Under the pieces are notes generated by a model, which ran no database searches, was not told the origin of the DNA, and saw only the letters and a program-made list of their open reading frames with translations. A stretch of DNA of 64,000 nt from NCBI RefSeq assembly GCF_005405365.1, contig NZ_BJDX01000002.1:62001-126000 (forward strand), given 5' to 3'. The position numbers were made by a program, and so were the translations under genes. Of this stretch, positions 43,756 to 52,620 are shown in pieces; the first letter of the stretch is position 1, and the number at the start of each line of letters is the position of its first letter. This DNA is from Enterococcus xiangfangensis (lineage in GTDB: Bacteria > Bacillota > Bacilli > Lactobacillales > Enterococcaceae).

Positions 43756-44631
43756 ATGCTTTTAAGCGACAAATTACGATTGCAAACAGATTTGACCAAC
43801 ACAGAAAAACGAATTGCCGACTATATTTTACAAAATTTAACAATCATTCCAGCGATCAATGTCGCGGATCTGGCCAAAAATACCTATACTTCCCATTCTT
43901 CAGTGATTCGATTAGCGAAAAAAATGGGGTACGAAGGGTTTCGTGATTTTCGCATAGCCATCTCTGAGATCGCTCACAGCGAACTTTATCGTACCGATCC
44001 AGTTGATGCTAATTTTCCCTTTTTACCGCAGGATTCAACGAAAACGATCGCCAAAAAAATCGCGGATTTGACGATTAATAGTGTGCAACGAACGCAGGCT
44101 CAATTAGACGAGCAAGTTCTCGATGCTGCTGTCGCTTTATTAGCGAAGGCTGAGCGGATTTTTTTATTTGCTCAAGGCGACTCGCAAATTCGTGCCCGCA
44201 GTTTTCAAAATAAATTGGTAAAGATCAACAAATTTTTGATCATTGCAGATGAATATGCTGACGAAGATTGGAACGCCGCTAGCCTTACAAGCAGAGATTG
44301 TGCGCTTTTCATTACTTATCGGGCAAAGGTGCCGCAATACGATCGGATGTTGAAACATTTTTTAAATGAAAATATTCCTTCGATTTTATTGACCGGCAAT
44401 CATCGTTCCAGTCTGATCCCACTTGCCACCCAATCGATCGTAGCTACTCAAGAGGAAATGGACTTTTTGAAAGTCAGTACATTTTCCTCACAAGTCGCCT
44501 TTGAATACATTTTAGATACACTTTTCTCACTTTTATATGCTAAAAACTTTCAACAAAATCTTGTCGACTTTAAAAAGAAAAATGGATGGATCGAACATGG
44601 CAGCTTGTCGGAAAACCCACTTTCCGATTAA
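43756..44631 (+). CDS. RpiR family transcriptional regulator (HTH plus SIS)
   Basis: 291 residues. HTH_6 at the N-terminus (NVADLAKNTYTSHSSVIRLAKKMGYEGFRDFR, 35-70) and a SIS sugar-phosphate-binding domain (AERIFLFAQGDSQIRARSFQNKLVKINKF, about 135-165). It is divergent from two Gfo/Idh/MocA genes and likely responds to a phosphorylated sugar. AAGAAGG upstream of the ATG. Confidence 0.92.
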   Translation: MLLSDKLRLQTDLTNTEKRIADYILQNLTIIPAINVADLAKNTYTSHSSVIRLAKKMGYEGFRDFRIAISEIAHSELYRTDPVDANFPFLPQDSTKTIAKKIADLTINSVQRTQAQLDEQVLDAAVALLAKAERIFLFAQGDSQIRARSFQNKLVKINKFLIIADEYADEDWNAASLTSRDCALFITYRAKVPQYDRMLKHFLNENIPSILLTGNHRSSLIPLATQSIVATQEEMDFLKVSTFSSQVAFEYILDTLFSLLYAKNFQQNLVDFKKKNGWIEHGSLSENPLSD

Positions 44632-44768
44632 AATTGGAATTTTTACGATTGAAACCAGTCTTTCTGAGCAACTGCTTCAAAGAATTTACAGAACCTGAAT
44701 CTGCCGAGCTTCCGTAAGATGAGAAAATAATCATTCAAACGACTTCTGCCGATACTGCCAAAAAAACA

Positions 44769-44807
44769 AAAACCCGCTCAAAGTCAATTTGGCTTCAAGT
44801 GGGTTTC
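44769..44807. terminator. Terminator after RpiR gene
   Basis: AAACCCGCT...AAG / CTT...AGTGGGTTT stem with small internal loops and TTTCTTC after it; it may also serve the leftward hydrolase gene. Confidence 0.6.
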
Positions 44808-44847
44808 TTCGTATAATTGAACTACCAGCAATGCTGGCTGTGATTTT

Positions 44848-45357
44848 TCACTTTGAGTCGGACACTCCTTTAATTTCAATATTAAACTTGCTTAATAGTT
44901 CGAGTGTTTCTTTAATCAGCTGGTTGCCCGTCACTAGGTCTGGATCAATGTAAAAATTGCCTTCAGGAAGTGCTCCTTGCAATGCTAAAACATTTGCTAG
45001 AACACAGACATTTGCTTCCACTCCTGTGATTTCAATTTGCTTTTTTTCTTGTTTCTTTTCTTCCGCCAATGTCCGGACGTCGATTAATGATTCCGGTGGC
45101 AATGCATAGTAATTCTTTTTGATCACATATTCTCCTGATAAAGGAGCAAGCCCCGCGATGATTTGTAATCCAAACAGTTCTTCTGATTCATCCTTGTTCT
45201 CTATTGGAATATCTCTTGTGAAAAGAACTATTTCGCCAGAATCTCTTGCTTTTTTAAGCCGCCACTGTATTTTGGGGATTAACTGTTTTGCACGGGGTAC
45301 ATAATTTTTGTCACTAGAATCCAGAATACGATTCTGCATATCCACAATCACTAACAT
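44848..45357 (-). CDS. Isochorismatase-family cysteine hydrolase
   Basis: 169 residues. The catalytic triad appears as Asp6 (VIVDMQN), Lys (EYVIKKNYYAL) and Cys (ITGVEANVCVLANVLAL). Members include nicotinamidases and isochorismatases; the short length fits neither with certainty. The ATG is preceded by AGGAG. It is followed upstream by a GlsB-type gene with ten bases between, so cotranscription is likely. Confidence 0.88.
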   Translation of the reverse strand: MLVIVDMQNRILDSSDKNYVPRAKQLIPKIQWRLKKARDSGEIVLFTRDIPIENKDESEELFGLQIIAGLAPLSGEYVIKKNYYALPPESLIDVRTLAEEKKQEKKQIEITGVEANVCVLANVLALQGALPEGNFYIDPDLVTGNQLIKETLELLSKFNIEIKGVSDSK

Positions 45358-45367
45358 CGTTATTCTC

Positions 45368-45613
45368 CTATTTCGATCTACCTAAGAAAAAAGAAACGAT
45401 CAAGACTAAAATCACCGCACCAATGATTGAGGGTACTATCGCCATTCCGGCTAAACTCGGCCCCCAAGAACCTAGTAGTGCTTGTCCTAAAGCCGAGCCC
45501 ACTAACCCCGCGACGATATTGGCAATCCAGCCCATACTGCTACCTTTACCTGTAAGCGCCCCAGCGATTATCCCAATCACGGCTCCTACGATTAGTGACC
45601 ATATTAACCCCAT
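45368..45613 (-). CDS. GlsB/YeaQ/YmgE family small membrane protein
   Basis: 81 residues. Three short hydrophobic segments rich in Gly and Ala (IWSLIVGAVIGIIAGALTGKGSSMGWIANIVAGLVGSALG). This stress-associated family has no proven biochemical role. GGAGG lies before the ATG. Confidence 0.92.
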   Translation of the reverse strand: MGLIWSLIVGAVIGIIAGALTGKGSSMGWIANIVAGLVGSALGQALLGSWGPSLAGMAIVPSIIGAVILVLIVSFFLGRSK

Positions 45614-46133
45614 AATAAATTCCTCCTAAACTGTAATTTTTTTATTCACCATTTGCGAATTGATTTTTTGAACTTAATCTCACAGCAGCTTTGTCCAAAT
45701 GACTGTGCCGGTTTCTTTGGCTTAAACCATTTCAGCGACTTCTTCTTGGTTACTGCAACTCATTTATTCTATGGCAATAAGACTGATCTTTTGAATCGTT
45801 CCACCCATATAAACTGTTTTTGCACTTCCAGCTGATTAACGTTATTACTAAATCTGGCTTGCCAACACTTTTCGACTACTTATCACAAAAAATTCTGTCT
45901 GCACCTCGAAAACTAACAGCTTTGTAAAATAACAATAGGACTAATTTTCTAAAAATAAGATTTTTAGTTTTTCTCCCCTTCATTTATTAGCATAACTTAC
46001 TTTATTCTATTTTCACAATATTACGCTTAAAACAGAACTATATCTATAAAAATAAAGCATTAAATTGATTAAAAAGAACGGGTTAAAATTTTTGATTCAC
46101 TTTGTTTGGCAAGAAAAAACTAAACAATAAAAT

Positions 46134-46178
46134 AAAAAAACAAATACTTTGCGGTAACACCTGCAAGCATTTGTTTTT
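46134..46178. terminator. Orphan terminator-like hairpin
   Basis: AAACAAATACTTTGCGG pairs with CCTGCAAGCATTTGTTT with a few mismatches around TAACA, and T/A runs flank it. No annotated transcript ends here. Confidence 0.55.
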
Positions 46179-46218
46179 CTAATATTCCAGTTTATTATGC
46201 CCCTCCTTTTGGATTGCT

Positions 46219-46252
46219 AAAAAAGCTATACTGAGTATCTCCTCAGTATAGC
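46219..46252 (-). terminator. Terminator of YraQ-type permease gene
   Basis: GCTATACTGAG / CTCAGTATAGC perfect stem, followed by TTTTTT on the minus strand directly after the permease stop. Confidence 0.85.
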
Positions 46253-46260
46253 TTGACGTT

Positions 46261-47313
46261 TTATAAAATAAAGCTGCCGAAAATACCGGCAAACATTCCA
46301 ATCACAGCGATTCCACCACCGATGATCCCTAACTCTTTCCAAGAAAAAACTGGTTTCAATAAGCTCAATGATACGATGCTAACGGCTGGTAAAGTCAGTA
46401 ACAATGCTGCCGCTGGACCGCTAGTCAGACCTAACGCCATCAATACTTGGATGATCGGAATCTCGCCTGCTGTCGGAATCACAAACAACATTCCAACTAC
46501 CGCAAATAAGATGATTGCTAAAATTCCGCTATTTAAATGACCGTTGTTGATCGCTGGGAACAACAATCCTTGAAATGAACCTAAAATAAAGACGATCACG
46601 ATATAAGCGGGCAAGCTTTCAACGATCAGACGCCCTAAAGCTTTAAGCCAGCGGACAAGCAGAACTTGCTGCGTTTCCTCGATCGGATCAAAAATCTTAG
46701 TATCTGGAACATTGACCCGTTTGCTCTTAGAAACTTTCGAAACTACCGTTGCAATCCCTAAAACCGCGATTACGCCAAAAATAAGCCGGAAGAACGTGAA
46801 TTTCCAACCAAGAACAAAGCCCATAAAAATCAATGTTGCTGGATTTAGTAAAGGATTCGCTAAGAAAAAGGCCACCACACTATTGACCGATGCTTGCGCA
46901 CGCTTTAAGCCAACTGCTACTGGTGCTGTACAACATGTGCACATCATAGTAGGCATTCCTAACACCATTGCAAGTACCGAATTTCTAAATTTACTGCCGC
47001 CTAAATATTTTTTGATCATCTTCGTAGGAATCAGTACTTGGACCAATGAACCAACTATCAATCCCAATACAACCGCTTTCCAAACTGAATTGAAATAAGC
47101 GATCGTAAACGCGATCCCCGCTTCTAGTGAAAAGATTGGCGTTGATTTTCCAACATTCCCAATGATTGCATCCCCAATCGAATGAGTCGAACTTGCTGCT
47201 AATGCTTTTTGAAAATAAGGGAACCATTTCACATAAAATAAACCGACAACTAATACTAATAAAAATAATCCTATATACCAAACTAAATGCGATTTTTTCT
47301 TTACACTCTCCAT
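46261..47313 (-). CDS. YraQ/ArsP-type permease (UPF0718, DUF318)
   Basis: 350 residues, about eight helices in two inverted halves. The motif VLGMPTMMCTCCTAPVAVGLKR resembles the conserved CxC segment of PF03773 permeases, which includes the methylarsenite exporter ArsP and YraQ. Three Cys in this motif could bind a soft metal or metalloid. FVIPTAGEIPIIQVLMALGL is the partner motif of the second half. Monocistronic; the substrate is unknown and arsenic export is only one possibility. Confidence 0.88.
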   Translation of the reverse strand: MESVKKKSHLVWYIGLFLLVLVVGLFYVKWFPYFQKALAASSTHSIGDAIIGNVGKSTPIFSLEAGIAFTIAYFNSVWKAVVLGLIVGSLVQVLIPTKMIKKYLGGSKFRNSVLAMVLGMPTMMCTCCTAPVAVGLKRAQASVNSVVAFFLANPLLNPATLIFMGFVLGWKFTFFRLIFGVIAVLGIATVVSKVSKSKRVNVPDTKIFDPIEETQQVLLVRWLKALGRLIVESLPAYIVIVFILGSFQGLLFPAINNGHLNSGILAIILFAVVGMLFVIPTAGEIPIIQVLMALGLTSGPAAALLLTLPAVSIVSLSLLKPVFSWKELGIIGGGIAVIGMFAGIFGSFIL

Positions 47314-47463
47314 CGACTACTCCCCTTTTTATTATAAAATAATAATATAGCATAAAAAAAAGGAGCATTCCATTGAAAATAAGCAATTATCAGGATAAAC
47401 GGTGGCAAAAATTACTCATAAAATCAAAAAACCTACATTACAATTTTTAATTCTTAACTGTTA

Positions 47464-47496
47464 CAAAAAACACGTATTCGTTACCAAATACGTGTT
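47464..47496 (-). terminator. Terminator of the ycj-like operon
   Basis: AACACGTATT / AATACGTGTT stem with CGTTACCA loop and TTTTTTG on the minus strand, 55 bases after the ATPase gene. Confidence 0.8.
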
Positions 47497-47550
47497 CCTG
47501 TTCGACTATTTTCATTACTATCATAGCCGTAAATTAATTTTATTTTTAAC

Positions 47551-48663
47551 TTAATCATTCAAAGTAATAACTTCTTGGGTTTCTTTATCAAAGAAATGAG
47601 CCTTTCCTAAATTAAAGGCTAAAGCAACTTGTGCACCTGGTTTGTGGAAGTCACGTGCGTCCACTCGAGAGACAAACTCAGTATCGCCTACTTTAGTATA
47701 TAAAAGCGTTTCAGCGCCTAGTAACTCAGATACCATGACTTCAGCATTTACAACCGCGCCATCAGAAGAATCCAATGCAATTTGTTCGCTATGGATATCT
47801 TCTGGACGAATCCCAAACGTAATCGTTTTTCCTTCATATCCTTTACGAACCAGTGATCTGTTCCCTCCATCAGGAACTTTTAAGCTCAAACCATGTCTAT
47901 CACTGATAAACCCATCTTTTAATGTGACCTCAAAGAAATTCATCGCTGGTGAACCAATAAATCCTGCCACAAAAACATTTACTGGTGTATCGTAAACTTC
48001 TTGCGGTGTACCCACCTGTTGAATCAATCCATCCTTCATGATAACGATTCGATCAGCCATCGTCATTGCTTCAGTTTGATCATGGGTTACATAAATAGTC
48101 GTAGTCCCTAAGCTTTGATGCAGTCTGGCAATTTCTGCTCGCATTGAAACACGGAGTTTTGCATCTAAATTTGACAGAGGTTCGTCCATCAAGAAAACTT
48201 GTGCGTCACGGACAATTGCTCGACCTAGTGCTACCCGTTGTCGTTGTCCTCCCGAAAGAGCAGCTGGTTTTCGTTTGAGATACTCAGTCAATCCTAAGAC
48301 ATCTGCCGCACTTTCCACTCTCTTTTTAATTTCAGCTGGATCATATTTTCTTAATTTTAACCCAAAAGCCATATTGTCAAAAACGGTCATATGCGGATAC
48401 AATGCATAATTCTGAAAAACCATCGCAATATCTCGGTCTTTCGGAGCTACTTCATTCATCACACGATCACCGATCTTAAACTCGCCTTCTGTAATATCTT
48501 CCAATCCCGCAATCATTCTTAAAGTAGTTGATTTCCCGCAACCTGAAGGACCAACAAAAACAATAAATTCTTTATCACCAATTTCTAAGTTAAAATCTGT
48601 GACTGAATAGTTTTCGGCATTTTCATATTTTTTATGAATATGCTTTAATGAAAGTTGTGTCAT
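47551..48663 (-). CDS. ycjV: Sugar ABC transporter ATPase, YcjV/MsmK family
   Basis: 370 residues with Walker A GPSGCGKST, LSGGQRQR, VFLMDEP and a C-terminal regulatory domain. It is last in a ten-gene run matching ycjM-V in order. In E. coli K-12 the corresponding ycjV is reported to be a pseudogene; here the frame is intact. From about codon 141 to the end the DNA is nearly identical to 12088-12763, the ATPase gene of the other sugar operon, while the first 130 codons differ. Either copy might serve both transporters. Confidence 0.92.
   Translation of the reverse strand: MTQLSLKHIHKKYENAENYSVTDFNLEIGDKEFIVFVGPSGCGKSTTLRMIAGLEDITEGEFKIGDRVMNEVAPKDRDIAMVFQNYALYPHMTVFDNMAFGLKLRKYDPAEIKKRVESAADVLGLTEYLKRKPAALSGGQRQRVALGRAIVRDAQVFLMDEPLSNLDAKLRVSMRAEIARLHQSLGTTTIYVTHDQTEAMTMADRIVIMKDGLIQQVGTPQEVYDTPVNVFVAGFIGSPAMNFFEVTLKDGFISDRHGLSLKVPDGGNRSLVRKGYEGKTITFGIRPEDIHSEQIALDSSDGAVVNAEVMVSELLGAETLLYTKVGDTEFVSRVDARDFHKPGAQVALAFNLGKAHFFDKETQEVITLND
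47565..48240. repeat. Near-identical tract shared with 12088-12763
   Basis: About 99% identity over 676 bp with no gap (offset constant at 35,477). Breakpoints at CTACCCGTTG on one side and the last codons on the other. Confidence 0.85.
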
Positions 48664-48688
48664 TTAAAATCCCATCCTTCTTAACCTT

Positions 48689-49330
48689 CTAAAGTTTCGA
48701 TAGTTTTATTTCTTCCAGATTGTTAACTAGTATATCGGCATTAGGTAAATTTTTGATTGTTCCTACACCGATTGCTAGCATTCCTACTTGTTTAGCTGCT
48801 TCAATTCCTGCCTTTGCATCCTCAAAAACCATACATTTATTAGCCGGAATACCAATTCTATTTGCACCTAGTAAAAAAACTTCTGGATTAGGTTTTGCCT
48901 TTGAAACATCATTGCCATCTACAATTGCATCAAAATAATTCTGTAGTTTCGTATTTTTTAGAATAAGTCCTGCATTTTTACTTGCTGAACCAAGTGCAAT
49001 TTTTATGTTCTGACGTTTTAACTGTTTTAACAGTTCCACCACACCAGGCAAGATTTCCGTTTCATCCATTTGACTAATATAACGGACATACACTTCATTT
49101 TTTTGCTCCATAAATTGTTTGCGTTCATTTTCTGTGTAGTCTTTTTCTCCTAAAGATAACAGAATTTCCAAAGACTTCACTCTAGAAACACCTTTTAATC
49201 GCTCATTATCTTCTTCTGAGAAAGAAATATTTAATTGATCTGCTAATTGTTTCCATGCTAGATAATGATACTTGGCGGTGTCTACTAAGACGCCATCAAG
49301 ATCAAAGATAGCTCCAAGATACTCAGTCAA
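48689..49330 (-). CDS. ycjU: Beta-phosphoglucomutase, YcjU-like
   Basis: 213-residue HAD-superfamily enzyme converting beta-glucose 1-phosphate to glucose 6-phosphate. The nucleophile motif IFDLDGVLVDT with its Asp pair, the cap motif GVSRVKSLEILL, the KIALGSASKN motif II, and MVFEDAKAGIEAA motif IV are present. TTG start with AAGGAG upstream, overlapping the kinase gene by eight bases. It would use the beta-G1P made by the GH65 phosphorylase. Confidence 0.93.
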   Translation of the reverse strand: MTEYLGAIFDLDGVLVDTAKYHYLAWKQLADQLNISFSEEDNERLKGVSRVKSLEILLSLGEKDYTENERKQFMEQKNEVYVRYISQMDETEILPGVVELLKQLKRQNIKIALGSASKNAGLILKNTKLQNYFDAIVDGNDVSKAKPNPEVFLLGANRIGIPANKCMVFEDAKAGIEAAKQVGMLAIGVGTIKNLPNADILVNNLEEIKLSKL

Positions 49331-50444
49331 ACTCTTTGCTCCTTATACTTTTTATTAATCTGGCAATATTTATTCCCGTTCGTTCTAAATTTTGTTCAGC
49401 ATTTTCTAATACTTCATTCAAGCTTCCAGGCTGCCCAATAATAGGGAAACAGGCGGTAATTCCATAATCTTGAAAATCAACAATTTGCTGATCGACACTC
49501 CCACAAATTGCCAGTACTGTCGCAGTTTTAGGTGCACGCTGAGCAATTCCTACAGGTGCCTTTCCTGCCATGCTTTGTTGATCGATTTTTCCTTCACCAA
49601 CAATAATAAAATCTGCATCTCGTACATGTTGATCAAAATCAAGTACATCTAAAACAAAATCAATCCCGTGAACAATTTTACCTCCAGCGAAACCAACAAT
49701 TCCGGCTGCTAATCCTCCACCGGCACCACTTCCAGGGATATCTGCCAATTTCGGATCAATCAAATGATAAAATTGTTTTAATGCTTGATCAGTGACTGAA
49801 ATCTCTTCAGCCGTCAATCCCTTTTGCGGACCAAAAATAGGACTTGCGCCATTTTCTCCACAGAGAACATTTTTTACATCTGTCACTGCATAGATTTTTG
49901 CGGTTAATTTTGGAACATTAGTAGTATCGATCCTGGCTACTCTTCCCAAATTTCGTCCGATTGGCTGTAATAAATTGTCTTCTCTGTCATAAAAACGATA
50001 CCCTAACCCTGCAGCGAGTCCAATACCACCATCAACAGTAGCACTTCCACCAACACCAATATAAATTTTTTGGATTCCGGCTGCTTGCAACTGGAGAATC
50101 AATTCTCCTAGTCCAACTGTCATAATGTCTAGCGGTTGTCGCTGTTCTTCGGAAAACATAGGCAGCCCGACTAGATCGGCCATTTCAAAAAAAGCTTGAT
50201 CCTGAAAACACATATATCTCATTGAAAATGGTTGTTCATTCCAACCACTCACAATTTGGCTTTTTTCTTCCATTAAAATATTTTGCGATAATGCATCTAA
50301 TGTCCCTTCACCACCATCACCAACTGGTAGTAGGTCAATCGTTGCAGCAGGAAAAACCTGTTCAAAACTTTTTCCTAAAATCATTGCTGCTTTCTTTGCA
50401 GAAATGCTTCCTTTGAATGAATCTGGCATCATCAAGATTTTCAT
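49323..50444 (-). CDS. Glycerate kinase (GlxK/GarK family)
   Basis: 373 residues. The N-terminus MKILMMPDSFKGSISAKKAA and DLLPVGDGGEGTLDAL are the family signature; GVGGSATVDGGIGLAAGLGY is the nucleotide/substrate loop; SGAGGGLAAGIVGFAGG follows in the C-terminal half. It phosphorylates D-glycerate with ATP. No such gene is in the E. coli ycj cluster. It lies between ycjT and ycjU counterparts, with 4-base and 8-base junctions, so it belongs to the operon. Glycerate is the expected product of glucosylglycerate phosphorolysis by the YcjM-type enzyme. Confidence 0.93.
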   Translation of the reverse strand: MKILMMPDSFKGSISAKKAAMILGKSFEQVFPAATIDLLPVGDGGEGTLDALSQNILMEEKSQIVSGWNEQPFSMRYMCFQDQAFFEMADLVGLPMFSEEQRQPLDIMTVGLGELILQLQAAGIQKIYIGVGGSATVDGGIGLAAGLGYRFYDREDNLLQPIGRNLGRVARIDTTNVPKLTAKIYAVTDVKNVLCGENGASPIFGPQKGLTAEEISVTDQALKQFYHLIDPKLADIPGSGAGGGLAAGIVGFAGGKIVHGIDFVLDVLDFDQHVRDADFIIVGEGKIDQQSMAGKAPVGIAQRAPKTATVLAICGSVDQQIVDFQDYGITACFPIIGQPGSLNEVLENAEQNLERTGINIARLIKSIRSKEFD

Positions 50445-50448
50445 CGTT

Positions 50449-52620
50449 TTACTTTCTGCTCCATTCTAGTTTTTGCTTCAACAAGTACTCTTGTCCCTCA
50501 ATTCTAATTGGTAATTCCTTTTCAGAATCCTTCATTAAAAGAATAGTATCTTGAGTCAGACGAATCGTTAGTTTCTCATTTTTCCAACAGAAAAGAAATT
50601 GCATTTGATTCCAAGCTTTTGGTAACTGTGGAGTAATTTCCAATATTTCTCCTTTTGTAATACCTGCAAAACCAAAAATTGCAGCTAACCAAACTGCACC
50701 TAATGCAGCTCCATGAATCCCCTCATCACTAGTATGAGGCAAATCATTTAAATCAATTTTACAAGCTGATTGGAACATTTCGTACGCCCATTCAGCTTCA
50801 TGAATTCGTGCTGCAACAATTGCATGAATAGCTTTACTCAAAGAGGAATCGTGAATCGTCCGATTTTCATAATAATATAGATTTTGCTTGATTGTTTTAA
50901 AATCAAACGCATTTGGCTGTAAATAAAAGAGCATAACCAAGTCGGCCTGTTTCAAGATTTGTCGATCGATAACTTCTTGACGTGAATAATCTGTCAAAAT
51001 CAATTGATTACCGGCCTGTTCTTTATATTTTGTCAGATCAATTACTGGTTTATTTAAAAATGTATCATCTTGTGGAACCAATCCGTCATCATTTACATTC
51101 GGTAAATACACTTTATCAAGAAATTCTTCAAATTGTTTTTGCAACTCTTGATTACCAACTTGCTGTTTTAAAGCTGCTCGTACATTATAAGCTGCTAAAT
51201 AATTTGTATATGCATTGTTATCTACGTGTTCTGTATACTCATCTGGGCCAATAACATCATGAATTTCGATCCGTCCATTTACTTCTACTCCTCGACTTAA
51301 CCAAAAAAGAGCGGTTTCTTTTAACAATTCTTTTCCGTATTGATCCATAAAAACTTGATCACCTGTCGATTCATAAAAATCCATCACAGCATATGCAATA
51401 TCCGCAACAATATGATGTTCTGCAATCGCCGAAGAAATAATCTGACGCTTACCCGTACGGATATTTATTGCCGCGTATTTAGGGGTCTCCTCGTAACCCG
51501 TTAAAGCACTTTCCCAAGGAAACAGAGCTCCTTGATAATTATTTTTCCGGGCTTTTTCTTTAGCTCCAGCCAATCTAAGATACCGATATTGCAATAAACT
51601 TTTAGCAACTGAAGGAGAATTATGCAAGAAAAATGGCAAGATAAATATCTCTGTATCCCAGAAAACATGCCCTTTGTATCCTTCGCCAGTTAAACCTTTT
51701 GCTGCAACACTAAATTGAGGATCATTCGGCGTCATGATCTGGAGATGATAACAGGCAAAATCCAATGCCAGTTGATCAAAATTATTTTGACTATCAACTA
51801 CTACCCGGTGCTCTGCCCAAAAATCAGACCAGCATTCTTTTGCTTCTTCTGTGATTTGTTCATAAGATATCTCTTCATTTACTGCTTCTTTGACAGAGTC
51901 AAATGGCTGATCATTTTCCAAACTAGAGTAAATATACCCTACTTTTTCAAAAACAAAACGCTGATTTTTCTGACAATTTTCTTGGATACTTGTTTGGATT
52001 TTCCTATTTTTAGCTGAAATAGTTCCTACTTTATTCAACCGCATCGCTAAGCCTATCGTCAAATGACTCTCAATTGTTTCATATTCAGCAGCTAGTAAAC
52101 AATCATCGTATACTCGTAAATCACGTTCAATCAGATGTTGGTTTCCTCCGTTAGAAACCTGAGCATTAATTCCTGTTTTAACGCTGATTGTACAATCAGT
52201 ATCTAGCGGCTCAACAATTAGTTGAAAAGCAAACTGTTCTTTCATCTTCTGACTGACAATTCGTTTGTTTATGATTCTAAACCAATCGCCTGACTGACTC
52301 TGCCATTTTAACGAACGAACGAACTCACCCGTTGATAAATCAAGAAAGCGCTGATAATTTGTTATTCGAGAAGTATTCAATGAAAAAACTTCCTCGTTGA
52401 TACGTAGCTCCAATTCTGTGATATCTGGCAAATTGACTAATTCAGCAGCCTCAGTCCCGACTGTTCGATCAAAGATTCCTCGAACAAAAAAACCGCGGTC
52501 TTGATTTCGATAGTTTTCTTCATGTGTCGCGCGAATCCCCAAATAGCCATTCCCCGTGGTCATCAGTGTTGCTTCTTTATTTAATGTCTCTTCATCAAAT
52601 TGATTAAATTCTATTCTCAT
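50449..52620 (-). CDS. ycjT: GH65 disaccharide phosphorylase, YcjT-like
   Basis: 723 residues. The catalytic domain has the inverting acid Glu in IGPDEYTEHVDNNAYTN and the FWDTEIFILPFFL substrate segment; phosphate-site residues are expected near SSAIAEHH. The C-terminal beta-domain is short. E. coli YcjT is a kojibiose phosphorylase giving beta-glucose 1-phosphate and glucose; other GH65 members act on maltose, trehalose, nigerose or glucosylglycerate. The last fits the kinase next to it. Its ATG overlaps the stop of the ycjS-like gene (ATGA). Specificity is not decided. Confidence 0.92.
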   Translation of the reverse strand: MRIEFNQFDEETLNKEATLMTTGNGYLGIRATHEENYRNQDRGFFVRGIFDRTVGTEAAELVNLPDITELELRINEEVFSLNTSRITNYQRFLDLSTGEFVRSLKWQSQSGDWFRIINKRIVSQKMKEQFAFQLIVEPLDTDCTISVKTGINAQVSNGGNQHLIERDLRVYDDCLLAAEYETIESHLTIGLAMRLNKVGTISAKNRKIQTSIQENCQKNQRFVFEKVGYIYSSLENDQPFDSVKEAVNEEISYEQITEEAKECWSDFWAEHRVVVDSQNNFDQLALDFACYHLQIMTPNDPQFSVAAKGLTGEGYKGHVFWDTEIFILPFFLHNSPSVAKSLLQYRYLRLAGAKEKARKNNYQGALFPWESALTGYEETPKYAAINIRTGKRQIISSAIAEHHIVADIAYAVMDFYESTGDQVFMDQYGKELLKETALFWLSRGVEVNGRIEIHDVIGPDEYTEHVDNNAYTNYLAAYNVRAALKQQVGNQELQKQFEEFLDKVYLPNVNDDGLVPQDDTFLNKPVIDLTKYKEQAGNQLILTDYSRQEVIDRQILKQADLVMLFYLQPNAFDFKTIKQNLYYYENRTIHDSSLSKAIHAIVAARIHEAEWAYEMFQSACKIDLNDLPHTSDEGIHGAALGAVWLAAIFGFAGITKGEILEITPQLPKAWNQMQFLFCWKNEKLTIRLTQDTILLMKDSEKELPIRIEGQEYLLKQKLEWSRK

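Larger units (their letters stand above)
45614..46260. other. Non-coding stretch between GlsB-type gene and permease gene
   Basis: 650 A/T-rich bases. A 60-codon frame at 45653 has no ribosome site. Two terminator-like hairpins (46134-46178 and 46219-46252) lie at its left-facing end; only the second has an obvious gene to serve. Confidence 0.55.

Noticed and set aside
45653-45835. 60-codon frame with CPNDC motif
   Set aside because: No ribosome site, no neighbours that suggest function, unrelated to known small Cys proteins.
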